Shown here: positions 1-8,195 of the stretch, one piece after another
Layout of the letters: every line of letters starts with the position of its first letter
How positions within the stretch are numbered: position 1 is the first letter of the stretch
From: an uncultured Lachnospiraceae bacterium
GTDB taxonomy: Bacteria; Bacillota; Clostridia; Lachnospirales; Lachnospiraceae
Direction of reading: 5' to 3'
NCBI GenBank assembly: GCA_902794095.1
Contig: CADBFZ010000002.1
Coordinates: 1-64,000, forward strand
Length of the DNA stretch: 64,000 nt
Made by a program: the position numbers and the translations under genes
Notes under the pieces: generated by a model
The model's input: the letters and a program-made list of their open reading frames with translations, nothing else
The model's database searches: none
What the model was told of the DNA's origin: nothing

Positions 1-64
1 CCGCAGAGCTTAATCAGTTAAAAGTCATTAATGCAATGCTGTCAATGCAAAGATATCCAGGGAA

Positions 65-82
65 AACGTTACCGATAACGTT
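65..82. promoter_or_regulatory. LacI-type palindromic operator candidate
   Basis: AACGTTA and TAACGTT form perfect 7-base arms around a CCGA centre, the usual size and symmetry of a LacI/GalR-family operator. A partial copy of the right half (CCGATAAC) recurs at 191-198, directly before the first gene. No regulator gene lies nearby, so the binding protein is unknown. Confidence 0.4.
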
Positions 83-110
83 TAATTCACGAATAATTAA
101 CTCAATTTAT

Positions 111-149
111 AAAAAAATTAGGGTAGGATATTCCTATCCTTATTTTTTT
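111..149 (+). terminator. Possible intrinsic terminator of an upstream gene
   Basis: AGGATA (125-130) and TATCCT (135-140) pair across a TTCC loop and are followed by seven T at 143-149; an A-run at 111-117 mirrors it. The stem is short, so it is weak. It would end a transcript from left of the window before the promoter of the first gene. Confidence 0.4.
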
Positions 150-165
150 ATGTAATTATTTGAGA

Positions 166-171
166 TATAAT
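166..171 (+). promoter_or_regulatory. -10 box (TATAAT) for the hydrogenase-like sensor gene
   Basis: A perfect TATAAT lies 31 bases before the ATG at 203. The -35 position (about 143-148) is only T-rich, so an activator or another start site may be involved. The ATG at 203 has no clear Shine-Dalgarno. Confidence 0.4.
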
Positions 172-202
172 AACTTATGGAAAATGTTTTCCGATAACTG
201 GT

Positions 203-2794
203 ATGGCAAAAGGTTTAGTCTATACAAATGAAAAGTGCGTAGGCTGTAACAAGTGCATTGCAGTGTGCAGTGCAATGGGGGCCTGTATTTCTACGGTTGC
301 CGATGTCAAAGGCAACTCCAGAATAAATGTCGATCCGTCGCGTTGTGTTGGATGCGGCGCTTGCTTTGATGTTTGCGAGCACGGAGCCAGAGAGTACTGC
401 GATGATACGGATGCATTTTTCGAAGATCTTAAATCCGGCAAAGATATCTCTGTTTTGGTTGCGCCTTCTTTCCGCGCAAATTACCCTGACGATTACGAAA
501 AAGTCCTCGGCGGTCTTAAGGCCCTGGGCGTCAAACATATTATTAATGTAGCTTTCGGTGCGGACATTACCACCTGGGGCTATATTAAGTATATTCAGGA
601 GAACGGTTTTACGGGTGGCATTTCACAGCCTTGCCCCGCCGTTGTTACTTATATTGAAAAATATCTTCCGGAACTTCTTCCGAAACTTTTCCCTGTCCAA
701 AGCCCTTTAATGTGCAGCGCAATCTATGCGAGAAAAGAACTGGGCATCACGGATAAGTTTGCATTCATCAGTCCCTGTATAGCGAAGAAACTCGAGATTG
801 ACGATCCCGAGAATTCCGGTCTTGTTGATTACAATGTTACATTTAAACATCTTATGAAGATTGTCCGCGAGCGAGGAATCTACGGAGAGCCTGCAAAGGA
901 TGAGATCGATTATGGCCTCGGCTCTATTTATCCCATGCCCGGCGGACTCAAAGATCATGTGAAGTGGTTCCTCGGTGACAGCGCATTCATTCGCCAGATT
1001 GAAGGCGAGAAGCAGATGTATGACTACCTTAAGAAGCAGTCTGCAAACCTGGCAGGCAAGGACAATCCTTTCCTGTTTGTTGATGCACTTAACTGCAAGG
1101 ACGGATGCCTCTGCGGTACCGCAACCGAGCCTGAACTTGCTTTCACCGACAAGGCACTTTTCAATCTCTTAAAGATCCGCGAAGATCTGAAAAAAGAAAA
1201 CGGGGATTCTTCACTGTCACGTTCTCTCACACCCGAAGAGCGCCTTGAAAAGCTTAATAAGCAGTTTGAGAATCTTCATCTTTCCGATTATCTGCGTCAC
1301 TATACCGATCTTTCTTCCAGGTGTGCAATCAGGATTCCGAATGAAGAAGAGCTTGATAATGTCTTCCTTACCATGAATAAGGATACTCCGGAATCCAGAG
1401 TGATAAACTGCGGTTCCTGCGGATACAATTCCTGTAAAGAAATGGCTACGGCTATCTTCAACGGATTTAACCACCGTGATAATTGTGTTCATTATCTGAA
1501 GAATGCAATCGAAGCAGAGCATAAGAGTCTTATCTATAATGCCCAGCATGATGAACTTCTCGGAATCTACAACAGAAGCTACGCAATGGATCTTCTTATA
1601 ATCAACGGAGATTATTGGAAGAATGCTTCCTTTGTCATGGCGGATATTGACGGATTTAAGGGAATCAATTCGACATACGGTCATGAACTTGCAGACCAGA
1701 TTCTTATGAATGCTGCGGTAGGTTTGCTTAAACTTGCTAAGGATAAGGGCTGGCTTCTTTCAAGATACGGCGGAGATGAATATCTTATCTGCCTGCCGGA
1801 ACCCATGACTGAAGATCATCCCTACATGGACCTTATCCGTGGCGTATTTGAACAGCCTTTCAGACTCGGAAGTATCGAACTTCAGCTGTCTGCATGTATG
1901 GGCGTGTCCAATACCGACGGACATCTCAGCGTTGAAGAAAATATAAACAATGCTGAGGAAGCGATGCATGAAGCTAAAAAACTTGGCCATAACCGTACTG
2001 TTTTTTATACGGAGATTCTTCAGGAGAAGGCAAGAGAAGAAAAGATCATTCGCGAGAAAATCGTGGATGCTTTTGAAAATGACGGTTTCTATATAGTATA
2101 CCAGCCGAAGGTTGATGCGCAGTCGGTTAAGCTCTGCGGATACGAGGCGCTGATCAGAATGAAAGAGCCGGGATTCGGACCGGGTCAGTTTATTCCCATT
2201 GCGGAAAAGCACGGATGGATCTGGAGAATCGGACGTATGACGACGGAACTTGTTGTGCGCCAGCTGGCTCAGTGGAGAGAAGAGGGGCATGAGATTCATC
2301 CCGTCTCCGTAAACTTCTCCAGCAATCAGCTCAGCGATACGGGATATGTGGATTTCCTGGCAGATCTTTTAAAACAGTACGACATACCTTCGAAGTATAT
2401 CGAGATAGAGATCACCGAAGGGATCTTCCTGGATCGATCTTCACAGGTTGAGGAGCTGTTCAAGAAGTTTAAAGAACTGGGCATAAGACTTCTCATGGAT
2501 GATTTCGGAACAGGTTATTCATCGCTTGGATATCTGACCTACATCCCTGTCGATACGATAAAACTCGATAAGTCACTTGTAGATAATTATCTGATAGACG
2601 GCAAAGACGCATTCATTAATGACGTTATCAGACTGGTTCACCATCTTGATAAAGAGATGACCATCGAAGGCGTTGAGGAAGAGTGGCAGTACAGCCGTCT
2701 TAGAGAATTCGGTGCGGACACCATTCAGGGATTCTATTTCAGTAAGCCTCTTCCTGCGGATGAAGCGATTAATTTCATTCCGGGTGTAAAGTAA
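203..2794 (+). CDS. [FeFe]-hydrogenase-like sensor with GGDEF and EAL domains
   Basis: Order: two [4Fe-4S] ferredoxin motifs (Cys12/15/18/22 and Cys48/51/54/58), an iron-only hydrogenase large-subunit domain (about 80-330), a CxxCGYxxC Fe-S motif at about 403, GGDEF (about 455-610, motif GGDEY at 523-527) and EAL (about 620-860, EAL at 648-650, DDFGTGYSS present). The four H-cluster cubane cysteines are kept (Cys144, Cys192, Cys298, Cys302), but the catalytic proton-shuttle cysteine of the CCP motif is replaced by Pro. Known sensory hydrogenases look like this, so I infer a redox or H2 sensor controlling c-di-GMP rather than a working hydrogenase. No RxxD inhibitory site precedes GGDEY. The gene is 1 base from the next one and probably heads a four-gene operon. 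Cytoplasmic; no membrane segments. The ATG at 203 fits the ferredoxin start. Confidence 0.9.
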   Translation: MAKGLVYTNEKCVGCNKCIAVCSAMGACISTVADVKGNSRINVDPSRCVGCGACFDVCEHGAREYCDDTDAFFEDLKSGKDISVLVAPSFRANYPDDYEKVLGGLKALGVKHIINVAFGADITTWGYIKYIQENGFTGGISQPCPAVVTYIEKYLPELLPKLFPVQSPLMCSAIYARKELGITDKFAFISPCIAKKLEIDDPENSGLVDYNVTFKHLMKIVRERGIYGEPAKDEIDYGLGSIYPMPGGLKDHVKWFLGDSAFIRQIEGEKQMYDYLKKQSANLAGKDNPFLFVDALNCKDGCLCGTATEPELAFTDKALFNLLKIREDLKKENGDSSLSRSLTPEERLEKLNKQFENLHLSDYLRHYTDLSSRCAIRIPNEEELDNVFLTMNKDTPESRVINCGSCGYNSCKEMATAIFNGFNHRDNCVHYLKNAIEAEHKSLIYNAQHDELLGIYNRSYAMDLLIINGDYWKNASFVMADIDGFKGINSTYGHELADQILMNAAVGLLKLAKDKGWLLSRYGGDEYLICLPEPMTEDHPYMDLIRGVFEQPFRLGSIELQLSACMGVSNTDGHLSVEENINNAEEAMHEAKKLGHNRTVFYTEILQEKAREEKIIREKIVDAFENDGFYIVYQPKVDAQSVKLCGYEALIRMKEPGFGPGQFIPIAEKHGWIWRIGRMTTELVVRQLAQWREEGHEIHPVSVNFSSNQLSDTGYVDFLADLLKQYDIPSKYIEIEITEGIFLDRSSQVEELFKKFKELGIRLLMDDFGTGYSSLGYLTYIPVDTIKLDKSLVDNYLIDGKDAFINDVIRLVHHLDKEMTIEGVEEEWQYSRLREFGADTIQGFYFSKPLPADEAINFIPGVK

Positions 2795-2795
2795 A

Positions 2796-3983
2796 TTGGA
2801 TAAATACAGAAAAACACTTATTGCATCCTATCTGGGATTCATCACACAGGCGATAGCGGCTAATTTTGCGCCGCTTCTTTTCCTAACGTTTCATAAAAGT
2901 CTCGGCATACCTCTCGGACAGGTGGCCCTTATCTCGACAACGTTTTATTTTACGCAGTTAATTGTTGATGTCATCTGCGGAAAGCTTGCGGATAAAATAG
3001 GATACCGCGCGGCAGCGGTTGCATCCGAGGTGACTTCTGCGGCAGGCCTTATCGGACTTGCTGTTCTTCCTTTTGTTCTTCCCGATCCTTTCATCGGAAT
3101 CATCATCAGCGTAATCATATATGCCATAGGAAGCGGACTTATCGAAGTGCTTGTCAGTCCCATAGTTGAGGCATGCCCTTTTGAACATAAGGAAGCGGTC
3201 ATGAGCCTTCTGCACTCATTTTACTGCTGGGGAAGCGTTGGCGTCATCTTACTGTCCACGGTGTTTTTTGCAGTATTCGGAGTCGGGAATTGGAGATGGC
3301 TTTCCTGCATCTGGGCGCTGATTCCGCTTTATAACATTTTCAATTTCGCGACCTGTCCCATCGAGTCTCTTACCGAGGACGGTAAGGGTATGACATTCGG
3401 TGCGCTGTTTAAGACTCCCATGTTTCTTCTGGGAATTATTCTCATGGTCTGCGCAGGTGCTTCGGAAATGTCCATGGCTCAGTGGGCTTCGGCATTTGTT
3501 GAATCCGCTCTGGGACTTTCCAAGACTGTGGGTGATCTTGCGGGGCCTTGCCTTTTTGCCGTGACCATGGGAATCAGCAGAGTTATATACGGTAAGCATG
3601 GAGATAAAATAGAACTGACGGGATATATGCTGGGCTCCGGTACTCTTTGCCTTGCATGTTATATACTGGCCGCAATCTCACATAATCCCATCGTCAGCCT
3701 TATCGGATGCATAATGTGCGGATTCTCCGTAGGAATCATGTGGCCCGGAACCATCAGCATCTTATCGAAAAGATTGCCTTTGGGAGGAACTGCGATGTTT
3801 GCACTTCTTGCCATGGCAGGGGACCTCGGCGGTGCTTTCGGCCCCGCAGTTGTAGGATGTGTAACTCAGCTTAATAATGATGATCTTAAAAGCGGAATGC
3901 TTGCGGCATGTGTATTTCCGATAGTGCTTGTAGTATCCGTACTTTTGATAAAGACAAACGTGGTTAAGAAAAAGGGAGATTGA
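2796..3983 (+). CDS. MFS transporter, 12 membrane segments
   Basis: A 395-residue hydrophobic protein with the Major Facilitator layout: two six-helix halves, and a GKLADKIGYR loop between helices 2 and 3 that matches the MFS signature. Overall it resembles the fucose-permease-like group, but the substrate cannot be read from sequence. It starts with TTG one base after the sensor gene stop and is followed one base later by the LUD gene, so it is almost certainly cotranscribed with both. Lack of a strong ribosome site suggests translational coupling. Confidence 0.85.
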   Translation: MDKYRKTLIASYLGFITQAIAANFAPLLFLTFHKSLGIPLGQVALISTTFYFTQLIVDVICGKLADKIGYRAAAVASEVTSAAGLIGLAVLPFVLPDPFIGIIISVIIYAIGSGLIEVLVSPIVEACPFEHKEAVMSLLHSFYCWGSVGVILLSTVFFAVFGVGNWRWLSCIWALIPLYNIFNFATCPIESLTEDGKGMTFGALFKTPMFLLGIILMVCAGASEMSMAQWASAFVESALGLSKTVGDLAGPCLFAVTMGISRVIYGKHGDKIELTGYMLGSGTLCLACYILAAISHNPIVSLIGCIMCGFSVGIMWPGTISILSKRLPLGGTAMFALLAMAGDLGGAFGPAVVGCVTQLNNDDLKSGMLAACVFPIVLVVSVLLIKTNVVKKKGD

Positions 3984-3984
3984 T

Positions 3985-4614
3985 ATGAACGAAAACATTA
4001 CCAAGAGAAACAATCTGCTTGCGCAGAAGGTTATCAAGGGATTGGAATCCCGCAACATGAAGGGATACTATGCGGAGAGTAAGGAAGAAGCATTAAAGCT
4101 TGCTCTTGAACTTATCCCCGAGAATTCCTCAGTGACCATGGGCGGTGCCATGAGTGCTCATGAGATCGGACTTGTTGATGCACTTAAAGAAGGAAATTAT
4201 AACTTCATTGACAGGGATAAGGCGGAGGATAAGAGAGCTGCAATGCTTGCGGCTTACGATGCCGATTACTTCCTGACCAGCGCAAATGCAATGACCGAGG
4301 ACGGAGTCATGGTCAATATCGACGGCAACTCCAACAGAGTATCCGCCATTGCACAGGGTCCCAAGCATGTTCTGGTAATCGTTGGAATGAATAAGATCTG
4401 CGTTGACGTGGATGCTGCCATGAAGAGAGCAAGAAATGTTGCTGCTCCCATTAATGCGCAGCGTTTCGGCCTTAACACTCCCTGCGCAAAGACCGGATCT
4501 TGCATGAACTGCAAATCCCCCGACACCATCTGTTGCCAGTTCCTTATCACCAGATTTTCAAGACACGAAGGCAGGATTCATGTTATTCTCGTAAATGATT
4601 CATTGGGATTTTAA
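3985..4614 (+). CDS. LUD (lactate utilisation, DUF162) domain protein
   Basis: 209 residues with the LUD-domain hallmarks: VTMGGAMSAHEIGL near residue 50, DYFLTSANAMTEDG near 95, and a C-terminal CAKTGSCMNCKSPDTICC segment with several cysteines. LUD proteins include LutB/LutC of lactate oxidation, but stand-alone members like this have no settled function. A good Shine-Dalgarno (AAAGGGAGA) precedes the ATG. It sits between the MFS transporter and a thioesterase in the operon of the hydrogenase-like sensor, which hints at a redox or organic-acid link; that is inference. Confidence 0.85.
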   Translation: MNENITKRNNLLAQKVIKGLESRNMKGYYAESKEEALKLALELIPENSSVTMGGAMSAHEIGLVDALKEGNYNFIDRDKAEDKRAAMLAAYDADYFLTSANAMTEDGVMVNIDGNSNRVSAIAQGPKHVLVIVGMNKICVDVDAAMKRARNVAAPINAQRFGLNTPCAKTGSCMNCKSPDTICCQFLITRFSRHEGRIHVILVNDSLGF

Positions 4615-4627
4615 AGGAGTTTAAGTA

Positions 4628-5044
4628 ATGGAACCTGTCAGGGATTACGTACATACAGTTCAGTACTACGAAACGGACAAGATGGGGATAACCCATCACT
4701 CGAACTATATCAGATGGATGGAAGAAGCAAGGGTTGATTTCCTGGATCAGATAGGATGGAATTATGCCAAGCTTGAAGAGTCGGGAATCATCTCCCCCGT
4801 CATCAACGTTAACTGTGACTTTAAGCGTACCACTACTTTCTCAGATGTTATCACAATAAGTGCATCCGTTAAGGAGTTTAACGGCGTTAAGCTTAAGTTC
4901 GCTTATGAGATGAAAAATGCGGAAGGAACTGTGGTTTTTACTGCAACTTCCATGCATGCTTTCTTAAACCGGGAGGGCAGACCTGTGAGAATGAAGCAGG
5001 ACTATCCCGAGCTGTATGAGACTATTCAAAGCTTGATAAAGTGA
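4628..5044 (+). CDS. Acyl-CoA thioesterase, YbgC/FadM-type hotdog fold
   Basis: 138 residues, typical 4HBT-superfamily length. The N-terminal VQYYETDKMGITHHSNYIRWMEEAR is the YbgC/FadM signature, with the Asp that activates water in the ETDKMG loop and the HHSNY segment. It should hydrolyse an acyl-CoA or aromatic-CoA thioester in the cytoplasm. It is the last gene of the operon starting at 203, preceded by AAAGGAG and followed at once by a strong terminator. Confidence 0.88.
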   Translation: MEPVRDYVHTVQYYETDKMGITHHSNYIRWMEEARVDFLDQIGWNYAKLEESGIISPVINVNCDFKRTTTFSDVITISASVKEFNGVKLKFAYEMKNAEGTVVFTATSMHAFLNREGRPVRMKQDYPELYETIQSLIK

Positions 5045-5049
5045 ACGTG

Positions 5050-5084
5050 ATGACACGGGGACAGACCCCGTGTCATCTTTGTTT
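5050..5084 (+). terminator. Intrinsic terminator of the sensor-MFS-LUD-thioesterase operon
   Basis: ATGACACGGGG (5050-5060) pairs perfectly with CCCCGTGTCAT (5066-5076) over a five-base loop, followed by a T-rich tract. Confidence 0.9.
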
Positions 5085-5146
5085 ATCAGGTTTACATAAT
5101 GCCTGAAAATTAGCACTCATTTAGGCCTCGGAAACGCCCTTTTTTA

Positions 5147-5175
5147 TTGACTTAGAACCCCCGACAACTTATTAT
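5147..5175 (+). promoter_or_regulatory. Sigma-A promoter of fba
   Basis: TTGACT (5147-5152) and TATTAT (5170-5175) are separated by exactly 17 bases. A perfect AAGGAGG ribosome site follows just before the ATG at 5231. This fits a constitutive, highly expressed glycolytic gene. Confidence 0.85.
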
Positions 5176-5230
5176 TGATGTATGCGAGACTTTTCGTAAA
5201 CCCTATATTTTTTTAAGGAGGTTTTTCGTT

Positions 5231-6199
5231 ATGGCATTGGTAACAACGAAAGAGATGTTCAAGAAAGCTTATGACGGCGGATACGCAGTCGGTGCTTTCA
5301 ACGTCAACAACATGGAGATCGTACAGGGTATCACCGAAGCTGCAGGAGAGCTCGAGAGCCCCGTTATCCTTCAGGTTTCCAAGGGCGCGCGTGCATACGC
5401 AAACCACACCTATCTTGTAAAGATGGTAGAAGCTGCAGTTCAGGAGAATCCTCAGATTCCCATCGCTCTTCACCTTGATCACGGTGATACCTTTGAGCTC
5501 TGCAAGTCCTGTATCGACGGCGGATTCACTTCCGTTATGATCGACGCTTCTTCCAAGTCTTTCGAAGACAACATCGCTCTTACCAAGCAGGTAGTTGAGT
5601 ACGCTCACGATCACGGCGTAGTCGTAGAGGCTGAGCTCGGAACTCTTGCAGGTATCGAGGATGAAGTTCAGGTTGAGGCCGGAAAAGAAGCTTACACCAG
5701 ACCTGAAGAAGTTGAAGAGTTCGTAGACAGAACCGGATGCGACTCCCTTGCGATCGCAATCGGAACCAGCCATGGCGCTTATAAATTCACCGCTGCTCAG
5801 TGCACCAGAAATGCTGACGGCATCCTTGTTCCCCCTCCCCTTCGTTTCGACGTTCTCGAGGAGTGCATCAAGAGACTTCCCGGATTCCCCATCGTTCTTC
5901 ACGGATCATCTTCAGTTCCTCAGGAATTCGTTAAGATGGTTAATCAGTATGGCGGAAACATGCCTGATGCAATCGGTATTCCTGAAGATCAGCTTCGTGA
6001 GGCTGCTAAGCTTGCTGTATGTAAGATCAATATCGACTCCGATATCCGTCTTGCAATGACCGCAAACATCCGTAAGTATTTCGTAGAGCATCCCGATCAC
6101 TTCGATCCTCGTCAGTATCTCAAGCCCGCTCGTCAGGCTGTTAAGGATATGGTTGCTCACAAGATCGTTAACGTTCTCGGATCCGATCACAAGATCTGA
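5231..6199 (+). CDS. fba: Class II fructose-1,6-bisphosphate aldolase
   Basis: 322 residues, full length for the family. It interconverts fructose 1,6-bisphosphate with glyceraldehyde 3-phosphate and dihydroxyacetone phosphate in the cytoplasm. Visible signatures: the Zn-binding HLDHGDTFE near residue 81-89, VVVEAELGTLAGIEDE near 133, the AIGTSHGAYKF Zn-His loop near 174, VLHGSSSVP near 220 and the phosphate-binding KINIDSDIR near 260. It has its own promoter and terminator, so it is a single-gene unit. Codon use looks strongly biased, as expected for high expression. Confidence 0.97.
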   Translation: MALVTTKEMFKKAYDGGYAVGAFNVNNMEIVQGITEAAGELESPVILQVSKGARAYANHTYLVKMVEAAVQENPQIPIALHLDHGDTFELCKSCIDGGFTSVMIDASSKSFEDNIALTKQVVEYAHDHGVVVEAELGTLAGIEDEVQVEAGKEAYTRPEEVEEFVDRTGCDSLAIAIGTSHGAYKFTAAQCTRNADGILVPPPLRFDVLEECIKRLPGFPIVLHGSSSVPQEFVKMVNQYGGNMPDAIGIPEDQLREAAKLAVCKINIDSDIRLAMTANIRKYFVEHPDHFDPRQYLKPARQAVKDMVAHKIVNVLGSDHKI

Positions 6200-6225
6200 T
6201 GAACTTACGCTAAACCGGAAATCAG

Positions 6226-6252
6226 GGCCCCGATTCATTCGGGGCTCTTTTC
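6226..6252 (+). terminator. Intrinsic terminator of fba
   Basis: GCCCCGA (6227-6233) pairs with TCGGGGC (6239-6245) over a TTCAT loop, then a T-rich tract. The next gene starts only 25 bases after the stem, so it needs read-through or a promoter overlapping fba. Confidence 0.85.
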
Positions 6253-6269
6253 TTGTGACAGGAGGCACT

Positions 6270-7010
6270 ATGGCAAAACAAAACATCTACGACAACGAGG
6301 TCTTCTTCGAAGGCTATAAGAAACTGCGGGACAGGGAGTTTAATGCAAATAAGCTCTTTGAGATACCCGCTTTATTTTCACTGCTTCCCGATCTTACCGG
6401 TCTGACAATTCTTGATCTCGGCTGCGGTTTTGGCGAGCACTGCAAAGGCTTTATAGAGCGCGGTGCGGCGAAAGTTGTGGGAATCGATATCTCCGAGAAA
6501 ATGCTGGAGGTTGCAAAGGCAGAAAACTCAGCTCCCAAGATCACATACCTGAACATGCCCATGGAAGATCTTGATAAGATAGAAGGTAAGTTTGACCTTG
6601 TAGTCAGCTCCCTTGCCGTCCATTATGTCGATGACTTTGCCGGTGTTGTAAAGAACATCCATAATCTCCTTAATCCCGGCGGACTCTTTGTTTACTCCCA
6701 GGAAAATCCTATCAATACCAGCCATAGCGGAGGGGACAGATGGACAAGGGATGAAAACGGAAACAAGATTCATCTGAACCTTGCCAATTACGGAGTTGAG
6801 GGTGAGCGAGAATCCGAATGGTTCGTTGATAATGTTAAGAAGTATCACAGAATGTTTTCTACCATAGTCAATACTTTAGTGGATGCAGGTTTTATAATAG
6901 AGAAGATGATCGAGCCCATGCCCGATGATGAGATGCTTAAACAGCATCCGGATCAGAAAGACCTCTTCCACAAACCCGATTTCCTGCTTATCAGAGCATC
7001 TAAGAAATAA
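6270..7010 (+). CDS. Class I SAM-dependent methyltransferase
   Basis: 246 residues. Motif I is clear (ILDLGCGFGEH, about 48-58), followed by the acidic VVGIDISEKML strand end and a DLVVSSLAVHYV motif IV. It most resembles small-molecule methyltransferases of the ubiE/Methyltransf_11 group; the acceptor is unknown. The ATG at 6270 is chosen over an in-frame start at 6153 because a CAGGAGG ribosome site lies directly before it and the longer reading would run through the fba terminator. It is followed by a small Cys protein and a U32-like protein with tight spacing. Confidence 0.85.
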   Translation: MAKQNIYDNEVFFEGYKKLRDREFNANKLFEIPALFSLLPDLTGLTILDLGCGFGEHCKGFIERGAAKVVGIDISEKMLEVAKAENSAPKITYLNMPMEDLDKIEGKFDLVVSSLAVHYVDDFAGVVKNIHNLLNPGGLFVYSQENPINTSHSGGDRWTRDENGNKIHLNLANYGVEGERESEWFVDNVKKYHRMFSTIVNTLVDAGFIIEKMIEPMPDDEMLKQHPDQKDLFHKPDFLLIRASKK

Positions 7011-7022
7011 TTGGAGAATCAC

Positions 7023-7253
7023 ATGAATTCTATTTTGATCAAAGACACAACACGTGAAGAAAGAGAACAGATTGTTGCGGAGTCCATCGGTAACATTAGC
7101 GGAAGCTGCGACGGCTGCATGGCGGGTCTTGCCGAGATGTATCAGGATTATATCGACGGTAAAAAAGAGATCCGCGACATCAACATGGAGTTTAGAGCTC
7201 AGTACGAGTCCGGCATCGAAGCTCCCGAAAGAAGTAACTGCGGGTATTACTGA
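7023..7253 (+). CDS. Conserved small protein with CxxC motif, unknown function
   Basis: 76 residues starting at ATG 7023 behind a GGAGA ribosome site; an in-frame TTG at 7011 overlaps that site and is not favoured. It contains an SCDGCMAG motif near residue 30 and ends NCGYY, so three cysteines could bind a metal or form a disulfide. The middle is a charged helix. I recall similar short proteins in Clostridia but not with a reliable function. Its stop overlaps the start of the U32-like gene (TGATG), so the two are translationally coupled. Confidence 0.7.
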   Translation: MNSILIKDTTREEREQIVAESIGNISGSCDGCMAGLAEMYQDYIDGKKEIRDINMEFRAQYESGIEAPERSNCGYY

Positions 7254-8146
7254 TGAAGATTTATTACCACCTTCCCGGATTATTTGAATTCTATGAACTC
7301 TACAAAGTATTCCTTCCTCTGTTTAACGAGCACAGGGAATACTTCTACGAGTGGTGCGAAATAGGTTCAATCTATGGAGCTCCCATGGACTGCATCTGGG
7401 GCGGCGGCCGGGTTGGATTCGGTGATGCGGATCCTGCTGATGTTGCAAAGCTTATGAGAGAGTACAACATCTCTTCACGACTTACATTCAGCAATTCGCT
7501 TATAACTGAAGAACACTTATCCGATAAGAAATGTAACAAGCTCTGCTCACTCTTTGAGAAAAACGGTAACGTACAAAACGGAGTGATCATATATTCCGAT
7601 CTTTTACTTGATTACATACATAAAAACTATCCGGACTTTTACTTCGTCTCCACAACGACCAAAGTAATAACAAGCTTTGACAGGTTCGAAGATGAACTTA
7701 GTCGAAAAGAATACAGATTCGTAGTTCCGGATTTCAGATTAAATAAAAAGCTCGACAGATTAAATGCACTGACTGATGAGCAGAAAGAAAAAGTCGAGTT
7801 CTTGTGCAACGAATGTTGCAGCTTTGCATGCAGGGACAGAAAAGCGTGTTATGAGAATGTAAGCCGTAAGAGTCTCGGAGAAGATTGCGAAGATCATATA
7901 TGTACATCGCCGCAGGCTTCTCGCGGATACCGATTCTCCGATGCCATGGACAATCCTGCTTTTATTGGAACTGATGAGATTCGCAAAGTATATGCACCAA
8001 ACGGTTTCAGACATTTCAAGATCGAAGGCAGGAGCCTGGGAAGCGCAGTGGTTTTCGAAGAGCTTTTGTACTACATGGTAAAGCCTGAGTGCAGGCTTAA
8101 AGTAAGAGAAGAAGTATATCTCGACAGTAACTTAGATCTGTTTTAA
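7253..8146 (+). CDS. Divergent peptidase-U32-like protein, copy 1 of 3
   Basis: 297 residues. It opens with YYHLPGLFEFYEL and has an IWGGGRVGFG loop, RLTFSNSLI, and the C-terminal FRHFKIEGRSLG, which is the hallmark of U32-type proteins (RlhA, TrhP, UbiU/UbiV). A cysteine cluster at about 184-200 (CNECCSFACRDRKAC) and a later CTSP could hold an Fe-S cluster, as in UbiU/UbiV. The same architecture recurs in the genes at 52063 and 53042. U32 members act in RNA or quinone hydroxylation rather than proteolysis, so an Fe-S modification enzyme is more likely than a peptidase; the substrate is unknown. It ends the operon begun at 6270. Confidence 0.7.
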   Translation: MKIYYHLPGLFEFYELYKVFLPLFNEHREYFYEWCEIGSIYGAPMDCIWGGGRVGFGDADPADVAKLMREYNISSRLTFSNSLITEEHLSDKKCNKLCSLFEKNGNVQNGVIIYSDLLLDYIHKNYPDFYFVSTTTKVITSFDRFEDELSRKEYRFVVPDFRLNKKLDRLNALTDEQKEKVEFLCNECCSFACRDRKACYENVSRKSLGEDCEDHICTSPQASRGYRFSDAMDNPAFIGTDEIRKVYAPNGFRHFKIEGRSLGSAVVFEELLYYMVKPECRLKVREEVYLDSNLDLF

Positions 8147-8161
8147 ATAAATATTATTTTT

Positions 8162-8195
8162 GAGGACACAGGAATAAATCCTGTGTCCTCTTTTT
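8162..8195 (+). terminator. Intrinsic terminator after the U32-like gene
   Basis: GAGGACACAGGA (8162-8173) pairs perfectly with TCCTGTGTCCTC (8179-8190) over ATAAA, followed by TTTTT. Confidence 0.93.

Noticed and set aside
3-155. Open frame running in from the window edge, which could be the C-terminus of an upstream gene
   Set aside because: It reads straight through the palindromic operator and the terminator-like hairpin, and only the first 18 or so codons look like protein. At most it is the remnant of a gene ending outside the window; not enough to call.
1217-1684. Long antisense open frame inside the hydrogenase-like gene, and similar ones inside most large genes
   Set aside because: They mirror the codon bias of the real genes, have no ribosome sites and resemble no known protein.
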